Assembly (NCBI GenBank): GCA_027475525.1 | Contig: JAMWFC010000115.1 | Coordinates: 1,054,001-1,118,000 of the forward strand | Length of the DNA stretch: 64,000 bases | Direction of reading: 5' to 3' | Source: Macrolepiota albuminosa | Taxonomy: Eukaryota; Basidiomycota; Agaricomycetes; Agaricales; Agaricaceae | Shown: positions 55,030 to 64,000 of the stretch, piece after piece | Layout: every line of letters begins with the position of its first letter | Numbering within the stretch: the first letter of the stretch is position 1 | Notes under the pieces: generated by a model | Seen by the model: the letters and a program-made list of their open reading frames with translations, nothing else | The model's database searches: none | What the model was told of the DNA's origin: nothing | Translations under genes and position numbers: made by a program

Positions 55030-55720
55030 TGCAGCCTTTCACAAGAGCAATTCCTTGAAGCAGTCTGAGCGAGGATTGATGCTGCTGATAAACTTGTTGA
55101 TGAGACAGTTAAGGGAGTGCACTCCCTTGAAGATCTCATCCAATTTCTTCATGCCTCTAGATTCTGACCTGATGAAGCCAATGATTATATTGATGCAAAT
55201 CAACATTGGATCAAAGTCCATCAGGCCAAGACTAGAGCAATTCCTAGCCCCTCTCAGCCATGCACCCCAGTTACAAATATTGAGCAGTCCAGGCATCCTT
55301 CAGGGCCTGACTAAAGTGGAACCTTGTCAGATCAAGGTGCTGCTCATCCTTTATCATTGTCTCATGCCCAAGCAGTTGAGTCAGCAGCCTGGGCAGCTCT
55401 GTTTGACCAAGTAGATGCATTGTCCTCAAGGTCTCTCCTCCCTCTCAGGTTTTATATGAGTCCAAAATCACTACAGAAGGCAGAGATCCCTCAGATTTGG
55501 TGGTTATTTTGCCTTCTCTGCTGGCCATCGTCCCTCACCTCACTTGTTTGCAGGATCAGTCAATAGTTGATTCTCATCTGGCCAAAACCTGAGAGCTTTG
55601 CCAGGAGTATGGAAAAGAAAGAGTTATTGATATGCTCATCAATCTTGCCCAGCTTAAAAAACTCAAGAATCCAATTTCAAGATCTATTTGGAGGCTCAAA
55701 AATCAATCATTTCTCAATTA
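55030..55720 (+). pseudogene. Decayed protein-coding remnant, unrecognised
   Basis: A plus-strand frame reads QEQFLEAV, stop, ARIDAADKLVDETVKGVHSL, EDLIQFLHASRF, stop, PDEANDYIDANQHWIKVHQA, with TGA at both stops. After a frame change near 55455 it continues with DLVVILPSLLAIVPHL, then LCQEYGKERVIDMLINLAQL and PISRSIWRLKNQSF. Amphipathic helices and the regular placement of TGA show that this was a real protein. I do not recognise the family; it could be a gag-like or accessory protein of another transposon, or a host gene. No intact start or end. Confidence 0.5.
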
Positions 55721-55794
55721 CTCATTGTATTTGTATTTGTATAATCATGAATTAATGGGTTTGTCTGAACATTGATTGATGGTAGTGGTGGTGG

Positions 55795-56004
55795 CACTGC
55801 TGGCACCAGATTGTGTTTCCATTGAAAAAATTAGAAAAGAAAGCTATTATGCAATTTCCAATGTGCCAATTTTCAAAAGGAAAAGACACTTTCCTTTGTT
55901 GAATGACTTTTTTTGTGGGAAAATTTAATAAATCAGAACAGAAATAGTATAACAGCTTTCTTGTACACTTTTTCCACTGGAAACACTTTCTGGTATCAGC
56001 AGTG
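55795..56004. mobile_element. Short foldback/MITE, relative of 4031-4913
   Basis: 210 bp with termini CACTGCTGGCACCAGATTG and GGTATCAGCAGTG. The first 70 bases resemble the terminus of the large foldback element (GTTTCC..TTGAAAAAATTA..AAAGAAA). Both flanks are GTGG-rich and an exact target duplication is not clear. Confidence 0.6.
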
Positions 56005-56016
56005 TGGGTGGTGTGG

Positions 56017-56942
56017 TGATAGGACTCCATAAAGGATCAGCGCATCAATGGCAGGCTATGGCAACATGGCACTGGCTTGGAATACCTTAGCACGTGCTAA
56101 TTAACCAATTTTGGCAATATTTGACGGCCACACACAGCAAGAAGCAGATCCAATCAATGATAGCGCCGACAGCAGACAGAATGACAACTGACAGATGGCA
56201 TCAGTCACTGACAACAGCGCTTGGAAAGAAGACTGACGATCTATCAAAAACTGACAGACAGCTTGGCATTTGACCTTGGTGTCTGACATCGCTTAGCACC
56301 TCAATTTGGCACCTGACACCACTTAGTATTTTGGACAGACAGAAGGGTGATGGATTGATGGTTTAGCATTGTGATCTGCTGCCTGGCATCGCTAAGGGTC
56401 TTGAATGGATAGTAGGGATCTGAAACCGTTGGAGCTACCCCTATAAAATTTTCTAGTTTACCGTACTTTGGCGATTGTTAGTCACTGGCAACGGTGAACT
56501 CCTTGTAGTATAAAAAGTACTTACCAACTTGTATATACGGACCAGAACAGAGTTTCCTGCTCCCCTTACTCCAGTCTCCTTTACGGTCTAAATCTCATTT
56601 ACAGTCGGCAATGTCGAAGTCATTGGTAGTTGCAGACTATCACTAGCCCTTGACATACTCGCACCTTGCAGCTATAGCAGGCATTAACAACGCTTAGACT
56701 TTGCTAAGCTTATAGTGTTCTTGCCACTTACATTGCCGTGCTCATTTACCACTTCTCCCATAGGTGCTTTTGCCTTAGCGCTTGACACTTGCCGACCCCT
56801 TTTCCGACTTTACCTTATTTTCATAGGCATGTTTTCTGGGACCTGCCTGGGACTCTTCACATCACTTTTAGCGCACCCAACACAAGCTTTTGGTATGGTA
56901 ACACTATTGCTATATTTGTTACTGACCAAACTTTGGGTGTCA
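56017..56942 (+). repeat. Element L, 5' LTR
   Basis: 926 bp, TGATAGGACTCC to CTTTGGGTGTCA. Shares GGGACCTG..GGGACTCTTC, GCGCACCCAAC and the following TCAAATTGAAGCCCACC with F. TTAGC and CTTGCCGAC words are frequent. Confidence 0.7.
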
Positions 56943-57345
56943 TCAAATTGAAGCCCACCACAAGGGATCTCTAGGGCAGAATTCCACCAGAAACCTGTCT
57001 CCAGCGTAGGTGCTATCTGCTAGAGCAGTCAGCAGAAGGCATAGCTCCTTCCCACTCATCAACTCCACAACCACCTGCCTTACCGGGTCTCTCTCTCACA
57101 CAGGAACTACAGAACACCACTGTAGACAAATTTCCTGATCTCTTTCTGCGTTCTCTCGATTTTAGCGCTGACGATCTCTTAGCATTGCCACTTGCTGTAC
57201 TGCAACCAGTTACCCCCATTACTCCATTAACACCTCTTTCTCAACTCATCATTTCTCTTACCCTGTTGCCAATACCTAGAACTCCTTCCTCACATCCGCT
57301 AACCGAACTTGGCACCACAGTCGCCATGGAGCAATAAGTTCAGTG

Positions 57346-58657
57346 CATGCCACCATGTAATCACTTCTTGGCACCAAAATGGGATGAGTCCAAGCCATGG
57401 GAGCTCTCTCAGTACTTCAAAGAGTTATAATATTTATTCAGGGATTGTGGAATTAATGACCACACACAGATGAAAGAGTACACGGCAAGGTACATATCAT
57501 ATGACACGGCAGAGACATGGACAGGTCTTGCCGAGTTTGCCGCCTTGTTCCTGCCACACCACCAGTTTCAGCCTAAGGCGCCTTGTATGAAGGCTGGAAG
57601 ATGGCAGTAATCCAGTTGTATCCTGGTGCTGAAGAGGCTACCCGCTATACGGTAAATGAGTTGCAGAAACTAGTACAGGAATCTTTCGACAATGGCACAT
57701 CTTTGCTTGGCGCATTCTCTACGTATTACCACAAGTTCCAGAAAATTGCTAAATGGCTTCTGCAAAACGGCAAGCTCTATATCAATGAGGAATGTCGCCT
57801 ATTCCAACAGGGCATCCTGACTTCATTGTGGACTCATATTGCTCGTCACCTAGAGATTGTTCAGCAGGCCCATCATCTGGAGGAGCCATATAATGTTGCC
57901 TACATCTTTGAAGCTGGTAAATGGGTTCTCAAGGGAACGGACACTGGTGTTGGTATACAACACGCTAGGACGAGCCCACCTCTTGAGCGAACCAATGGTA
58001 TTATTTCCATCCTGCCTCCTGTTGCCAACTTTGTTAAGAAAGAGGATCTCAATGCTGCCATTACTGCCGCTGTTGCTTCTGCCATGACTCATATCAAAAC
58101 TATGATCACAACCAATCTCACTGCTAACCAACCCGCTAATGTACCCGCACCTGGCCCTTGCCACTTTTGTAGAGAAATTGGCCACACTATGACTAGAAGA
58201 CGCTGCACGACTTTAGAAAATTATATTTGGCAAGGAAGAATTCAAAGGGCTATTGACAGCAAGATAGTGCTAACCACTGGCGCCACCATCTCCAACTACC
58301 TGGACAAGAAGTCCTTCCAGGAGCGAGTTGATGAATAGCATAGGCGCAAATCAAGACAAATAGTTACAGGCATGCTTTCCAGCAATGCTAACCCCGACCC
58401 TGAACAGGCAACTCAACAGCAAATGATTCACGAGGTCTTACACTCCAACAGCGTTGGTAACCGTCCTACTTTCTCGCAGGAAGAATGAATTGCTAAGCTA
58501 CAGAAGGAATTGGATTCGCTTAAGAACCAGGTTTTTGATGGGGTTGAAGTTAAGCAGCCTAGACAACCTCTCAAAGGATATAAGCCAATGCCTCCTGCTA
58601 GCAAGTTACTGACTGCTGCTCCTGCCACACCACCAGTTATAACCTCAGAACTATCCT
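57346..58657 (+). pseudogene. Element L gag
   Basis: ATG at 57346 (MPPCNHFLAPKWDESKPWEL, as in F). Two TAA stops occur before 57583, then a long open part with YPGAEEATRYTVNELQKLVQ, FSTYYHKFQKIAKWL, CRLFQQGILTSLW, IFEAGKWVLKG and the knuckle CHFCREIGHTMTRRRC near residue 275. After stops at 58336 (TAG) and about 58486 (TGA) the same frame continues with a coiled-coil-like segment (AKLQKELDSLKNQ) up to the C insertion. This is an intermediate state between a functional gag and the repeat-swollen F gag. Confidence 0.75.
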
Positions 58658-58978
58658 TGTAAGGGCGACCTCCGGAGGTTGCGGCACTATCACACAACTG
58701 GCAGAGGGAAATCCAAAGTATATTAGAGCCAGTAACGACAGTACAATCAATAACTAATCACCTGGCAGAGGGAAATCCAAAGAGAACAAGTCTAAGGATT
58801 CCTCTGCCAGTGCGGCACATCAGTACGGGGGCGGACGGGCATGGGAACAACTGTACAGTATCCAACGGCTAGCTCCGGGAGGCCGGGAGAACTCCGGGGC
58901 ATGGGAAATGCTCCAGAGTTCTCCAGAAACTCCGGAAAAGGAAATTGTGACCAGACAAGAGTGAGGAGTCCCCTGACA
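58658..58978 (-). repeat. Element C, 3' LTR
   Basis: 321 bp, TGTAAGGGCGACC to GTCCCCTGACA. The word CTGGCAGAGGGAAATCCAAAG occurs twice with small differences (58699 and 58762). The minus-strand sequence next to it, GCGTCCTAAAGGGGGGGTGA, is the polypurine tract (58979-58998). Confidence 0.9.
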
Positions 58979-59004
58979 TCACCCCCCCTTTAGGACGCGG
59001 CGTC

Positions 59005-62000
59005 TCAACGTGCCGGGTAGAAGAACTCGCGGATGGCCTGATCCGCTAGAGAAAGGGGGTAAACTCCCCATATGGTTTGCGGGGCCTCAGGGTGCCGGCG
59101 GTGGAAGTCCCGGGTGAGAGCCAGGGCGTGGACGTCTTCAGATGGCTCCCAGGAGATGTCTTCAATACCATAGCCCTTCCACTTCACCTTGTACTGTAGC
59201 TTCCCATGGAATAAGCGGCTGTCCAAGATCTTCTCCACTTTGTACTCCACCCCGCTGTCTGTTAGGACTGGTGGTGGCAGCGGCGGTGCTCGTCGCCCGG
59301 GGATGGGGTCTTCCAGGGCTGGAGAAAGCTTTACCATGTTGAAGACCGGGTGGAGTTGGCGCATGCCCGCAGGCAGCCGGAGTCGGTAGGCTAGGGGCCC
59401 CACCTGACGCTCAATGGGGTATGGCCCCAGTTGACGATGAGACAGCTTCTTTGAGGGTATCGTGGTGGAGATGTCGGAGGCATCCAGGAATACCCGGTCT
59501 CCGGGCTTGTACTCAGGAGCTGGTGTCCGGCCCCGGTTGTAGTATCGTGCCATGTTGTCCTTTGCCTTAGTTAGCGCAGCCTTCGCCTCCTCCTGTGCCT
59601 TCTGCATGCGATCCACAAACTCGTTGACCGATTCGTTCTCCGACCGCCGTGTGCGTGGTTCAAAACCCATCCGGGGGTGCCGCCCTGTGTCAAGGAAGAA
59701 GGGTGATACCTGCGTCGAGGCATGGACATGGTTGTTGTACTGGAATTCCGCCTCTGGCAGGAGCTCATCCCAGTCGTCCTGACGCTCGTTGCAGAATAGC
59801 CGCAGGTATTGCTCAAGCTCCTGGTTAACACGTTCGGTCTGGCCGTCGGATTGCGGGTGGTAGGCAGTGGAGGTGTGGAGCTTCACATGCAGGAGGCGGT
59901 AGAGCTCCCGGGTGAACTCCGCAACAAACTGTGGGCCCTGGTCGGACACGTACGCATCGGAAAGGCCGTGGAGTTTCCAGACATTCTTCCGGTACAGGTT
60001 AGCGGCACCCATGGCGGAGCAGGTCGTGTGGGTCGGAATGAAGTGAGCCCATTTGCCATAGAGGTCCACGACCACCAGGATAGCATCGTAGCCGTGTGCG
60101 TCCAGAAGCTCCACAATGAAGTCCACGGAGGCCATGCTCCACCGTTCTGCGGGCATCGGCAAGGAGTGCAGCTGACCGGTAGGGAGACGGCGCTGGGGCT
60201 TGGTCCGGAGGCAGAGATCACAGGTGCTGGTGTAGGAGCCTATGTATCTTGACATCTGGGGCCACCAGTAGTTCCGGGACACAAGTTCCAGCGTCTTCCA
60301 GCGCCCGGGGTGCCCGGCAATGCGGGAGTCGTGGTGTTGCTCAATAATGCGTCGCCAGAGCTCCGGGTCGTTGGGTACATAGATGTGGCCGCAGTAGGTG
60401 AGGAGGCCGTCTTGGAGACTCCACTTGTTGGCATGCACTGCCCTCGTGCCCGTGGGGCGATGAGACCGTAGAGCCAAGGCGGCCTTGGCCATGGAGTCCT
60501 CCTGCATCCCCTCCCGGTTTCCCCGATGGATATCCCAGAGAATGTCGACCTCGTCTCCCTGGGCGGATATCCCCTCCAGTGCCCGGATGGCAAACAGCTC
60601 CGGTCGTAGGAGGGTGATGTTGTCGTTGTCTCCGGCCCCGGAGCCATGGTCGGCACGCCTGGATAGGGCATCGGGCTTCCCCATGGACCTCCCCGGCTTG
60701 TGATGCAGTGAGAAGTCAAAGTTGGCAAGGTAGAGGGACCACCGGGCCTGGCGGCGGTTGAGCTTCTTTGCTGTCCAGAAGTACTCCAAGTTCTTGTGGT
60801 CTGTCCAGACTTCGAACTTGTGCCGGGCCCCCTCCAGGAAGTGGCGCCACTCCTCTAGTGACCGGATGATTGCCAGCATCTCCTTGTCATGGATCTCATA
60901 GTTCCGCTCCACGGCATTGAGGCTCTTAGAGTAGAAGGCCACCGGATGCCACTTGCCATCCCCCGGGGATTGCTGGGACAGGACGGCGCCGGTAGCAAAG
61001 TCGGAACTGTCTGCCTCGACTCGGAAAGGCTGATCGTCATCTGGGAAGAGGAGCACCGGCTTGGAGGTGACGGCTCGCTTCAGGGCATCGAAGGCCTGTT
61101 GCTCCGCGTCACCCCAAGTCCAGGCTGCCTCCTTCCGGGTGAGGTCAAAGAGGGGCCGTGCGTGGTGGGAAAAGTCCTGGATGAACCGCCGGTAGAAGTT
61201 GGTGAACCCCAGGAAGGCCTGTACCTCCTTCTTGTTCCAGGGCTCTGGCCACTGCGTAACGCCGGCCACCTTCACCGGGTCCATCTCCGCCATACCGTGA
61301 GAGATGATGAGCCCGAGGTACTCGATCTGAGTTTTCTCGAACTCACATTTCTCCGGTTTGAGGTAGAGCTGATACTGGCGGAGGCGGTCTAGGACTATGC
61401 GGGTGATCCGGCGGTGCTCCTCTAGCGTCTTGGTGTAGATGAGGATATCGTCCAGGTACACACACACCACCCCATCTGCTATGAGGTCCCGGAATATGTC
61501 ATTCATCATGGTTTGAAAGGTGGCGGGGCTGTTGGTGAGCCCGAAGAACATTACCAATGGTTCGAACAGGCCCCGGTTGGTCCGAAACGCAGCCTTCCAC
61601 TCGTCTCCCTCCTGGATGCGCACATTGTTGTAGCCCCAGCGGACGTCCAACTTGGTGAAGTAGCGTGCACCCCGGAGGTTGTTAATGAGTTCTGAGATGA
61701 GAGGGAGCGGGTAGTGGTTCTTGATGGTCATCGCATTAAGCACACGATAATCTTGGACCAACCGGAGGGTGCCATCCTTCTTCTTGATGAAAAACACCGG
61801 GGAGGCCATCGGCGACTTTGAGGGTCAAATTCTTCCAGTTTCGAGATTTTCCCGGAGGAAGGCATCTAGTTCATCCTGCTCCTTGGGCGCCAGTGGGTAC
61901 ACCTTGCAGTTGGCCGGCTTCGAGTCTGGTAGGAGCTCGATGGCATGATCCCACTGCTTGCGCTCCGGGAGAGAATCAAACGAGGCCTTGGAGAAAACAT

Positions 62001-63041
62001 CCTCAAAGTCGTGCAGGTGGCCCGGAACAGTATCCTGGAATGGGCGAGGCGAGGTATTGGTGGCGAAGGCCTGGGCCAACTGTTGGGAAGTGGTCTGGCT
62101 GGCCCGGATCTCCTCTGCCGATGGCGGCGGACGCAACGCTGTGGCATAGATGCGGTCCCCTACCTCAATGGCCTCGTCTGGTAATTCTGGGTTCGGGACT
62201 GGCAGGAATTCTCCTTCGCGACCGTCTTCCATGGTGGCCTCTCCACCGCTGTGCCTGTCGTCCTCATAGAGGGCCTCTCTATGAGGGAACGCCAGGGGCG
62301 GAGGATCCAACAGGTCGAGGTCAGCGAAGGGGATGTGTCCTGCCTGGCAGGCCTGGATGGCTGCACATTCCCGCACAGCGGTGCGCCGCTCTATCCTTGT
62401 CTCCTTCGCACAGGTGGTGCAGCGTCAGGGGCACCAACTCATACTCACCTCTCCGGTAGTCCAGTCTATCTCCGGGTTGTGCTCCCGGAGCCACGTGTAT
62501 CCCAGGATCATATCCTGCTTTCCCAAGCTGGTGACTGCGAAGGTGGCATGCTTGGCATGGGCCCGATAGCGCAGAACCAGGTCTACAACGGCGCGGATGG
62601 AGCCTGCTTCATTGGGGGTACCGTCAATGTTGTAGACCGGAATTGGGGAAGGGAGAGGGCGAGTCATGAGTTGGTGTCGGGCCACGTAGTCAGCATCCAC
62701 AAAGAGCCCGGTGGCTCCGGAATCTAGAAGAGCAGTCACGCTCCGGGTCTGCTGTGTGTCAGTTGTTTCGACCTCCACCTTTAGCCGGAGCGAGTTGGTC
62801 GAGGGTGTCGAGGCTACCACGTAGCGCCTCGGAAGGCGACGTTGCCAGGCAGGGATGCGGGGTCGAGGGGGCCCGGCAGGAGGAGTCGGCGAGACCGGGG
62901 GGCTTTTAGATACGTCGAGGAGTGGGCTTACGATCGTAGGTGCCAAAGTGTCCTCAGGGGTTGTATTGGGCTCTTCTATGGACAGACATACAAATCGATT
63001 TGCACCAAGCGACGGGGGCGTACTCTTCACCCGTCGCTCCT
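59005..63041 (-). pseudogene. Element C protease-pol polyprotein with chromodomain
   Basis: One frame from the gag/pol junction to 59005, with TGA at 62425 and 61825 only. Protease: ALLDSGATGLFVD and DMILGYTWL (62500-62760). RT: MASPVFFIKKKDGTLRLVQD, FFGLTNSPATFQTMM, VYLDDILIYTKT. RNase H: FRVEADSSDFATGAVLSQQ, EIHDKEMLAII, WTDHKNLEYF. Integrase: finger HHDSRIAGHPGRW...CDLCLRTKP, core VDFIVELLDAHGYD, VSDQGPQFVAEF, HPQSDGQTERVN. C-terminus: a chromodomain (YKVEKILDSRLF; YKVKWKGYGIEDISWEP), which directs integration to marked chromatin. All catalytic residues are intact. The TGA at 61825 stands in the usual IRPSKSP motif, where Arg is expected. Confidence 0.88.
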
Positions 63042-64000
63042 CTAAAAATCCTCCAGGCTCCCTCCTCCCGACGCATCTGCACTCCGCTCCTGCTCCTGGG
63101 CCTCCGGCGCTGCCGTGTCTGGAGAGGGTGCTCCGGCTGCGTCCTTGGCTGCCAGGAGCTGCAGGAGTAGCTCTTCCTGCTCCTCCGGGGCTAGGTAACG
63201 CACCTCAAGGCCAAGCGGGCAACGGCGTGCAAAGTGACCGGGGGTGCCGCAGCGCCGGCACAGAAGAGGTAGGTTGGCACGCTGGCGGGAGGAGTCCACA
63301 TCCATAGGGGCCCCCGGGGGCAGTGTGGGCCCTGCGGAGGGAGCTGGGAGGCTGGGAGGGTGGAACACAGCTGCTACGGGACGGGGGAGAGGGATCCGAG
63401 GACGCAGGGCTGTTGCCGTGGCCGGAGCTTGGCGCAGGCTGCGCTTAAGTTCCATGAGCTGCCACTGGTCCCGGGCCACTCGGTACCAGGAGGCGACTTG
63501 GTTGTCGGCTGGACGTCCTTCTGCAAGGTTGTCAATACGCTCCATCAGAGTGGATTGGAGCCCTTCCCAGAAGGTGAGGCAGAGTTGCAGTCCATTGGGG
63601 TACCTGGCCTGCTCAACTAGTGCCCGGAAGGAGTCAATGTATTTGTCCAGCGAGCGCCTCCCTTGTCCGTATTGATCCCTGTCTTGGAGGACCAGCGCAG
63701 CTGCCTTGGCTGGGTTCCGGGGGAAGAACTCATCCCGGAACTCCTGCTCAAATGCGGCCCAGTTTGCAAACCCCGCAACACCTCCGGGGCATCAAAACCC
63801 ACAGTGCGTAGGTGGCCGCTCTCCCAGACTTCATGTAGGAGAGAACCCATGCGATTTTCAGGTCGTCCAAGACGAAGTTGTCTCCGCAGAGCTGGATATA
63901 GGTGAGGCACGACTGTAGAAATCGTTCTCCGGTCACACGGTCGCCATCGTAGGCATCCGGGATGGCCGGTCGGGGGAGGAGCGCACGTGGGGTCCCTTGG
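63042..64000 (-). pseudogene. Element C gag (N-terminus outside window)
   Basis: Gag core FLQSCLTYIQLCGDNFVLDD, WVLSYMKSGRAATYALWVL, then a frame change near 63780, then FANWAAFEQEFRDEFFP, KYIDSFRALVEQARYP, DNLAEGRPADNQVASW, DQWQLMELKRSLRQAP and the knuckle CRRCGTPGHFARRC. It ends SLEDF-TAG at 63042. The stop is preceded by five T, and the protease frame is -1 to gag. The ancestor was probably one gag frame; the frame change may be a mutation of this copy or a sequencing error. Confidence 0.8.

Larger units (their letters stand above)
56017..58657 (+). mobile_element. Element L: F-family element, interrupted by C
   Basis: LTR 56017-56942, short leader, gag 57346 onward. It belongs to the same family as F but keeps a zinc knuckle and lacks the solo LTR in the leader. 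Element C inserts at 58658 within the gag tail, so the rest of L, if present, lies beyond the window. Confidence 0.75.
58658..64000 (-). mobile_element. Element C: chromovirus (Gypsy), nearly intact, 5' end outside window
   Basis: Minus strand: gag (from beyond 64000 to 63042), protease-pol in the -1 frame, polypurine tract, 3' LTR at 58658. CpG content is normal and there are few defects (a gag frame change near 63780, TGA at 62425 and 61825), so it is much younger than its relatives D and K. The left flanking bases are ATCCT within the gag of L; the right flank is out of view, so the target duplication cannot be checked. Confidence 0.9.

Overview
The window is eukaryotic, transposon-packed DNA, most likely from a filamentous basidiomycete (Agaricomycetes). 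The basis is the style of the Gypsy gag and pol proteins, the Copia elements primed by half an initiator tRNA, and strong loss of CpG in old copies, as expected where repeats are CpG-methylated. I cannot name the species. Only about 4.9-8.3 kb has unique, CpG-normal sequence, with one convincing host-type gene (6012-6641, minus strand).

Layout, left to right. 1-1475: a gag-only Copia-type element (H). 1476-4913: unclassified AT-rich DNA, two short elements with ACTGAGGGTG ends, and a large foldback element. 4914-8330: host-like island. 8331-10622: CpG-poor DNA with the 3' end of an old Gypsy copy (K). 10623-54643: one nest of retrotransposons. An LTR (J) holds an old chromovirus (D, plus strand). 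D holds Copia element E (minus, 12002-45961). E holds gag-only element F (plus, 12843-18795) and Gypsy element A (minus, 20594-43435). A holds the related Gypsy element B (minus, 21687-32934). D also holds an older Copia ruin G, which contains two solo LTRs and pieces of a further Copia (I). 54644-58657: a decayed unidentified coding region, a short foldback element and L, an F relative. 58658-64000: a well-preserved chromovirus (C, minus) inserted in L; its 5' end lies outside the window.

The nesting is supported by target-site duplications (TTCTC for E, AATGT for A, GCTCG for B, YACCGC for F and for a solo LTR inside F) and by host frames that rejoin exactly when inserts are removed. LTR divergence falls inward: about 7% (E), 3% (A), 1% (B).

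A and B are about 11.2 kb each once artefacts are removed. They carry gag-pro, pol (RT, RNase H, integrase, chromo-like tail) and then a third ORF of roughly 920-980 codons that I do not recognise. It has a Pro/Gln-rich start and a conserved C-terminal domain without visible membrane segments. It is the best candidate here for an undescribed function. A and B also share an in-frame UGA followed by CUA or CUU between protease and RT.

At least ten direct tandem duplications have a period of exactly 77 bp in unrelated sequence. Three of them break the gag-pro-pol frame of A, and removing them restores it. They look like unmerged k-mer overlaps from a k=77 short-read assembly, so frames and lengths near them should not be trusted.
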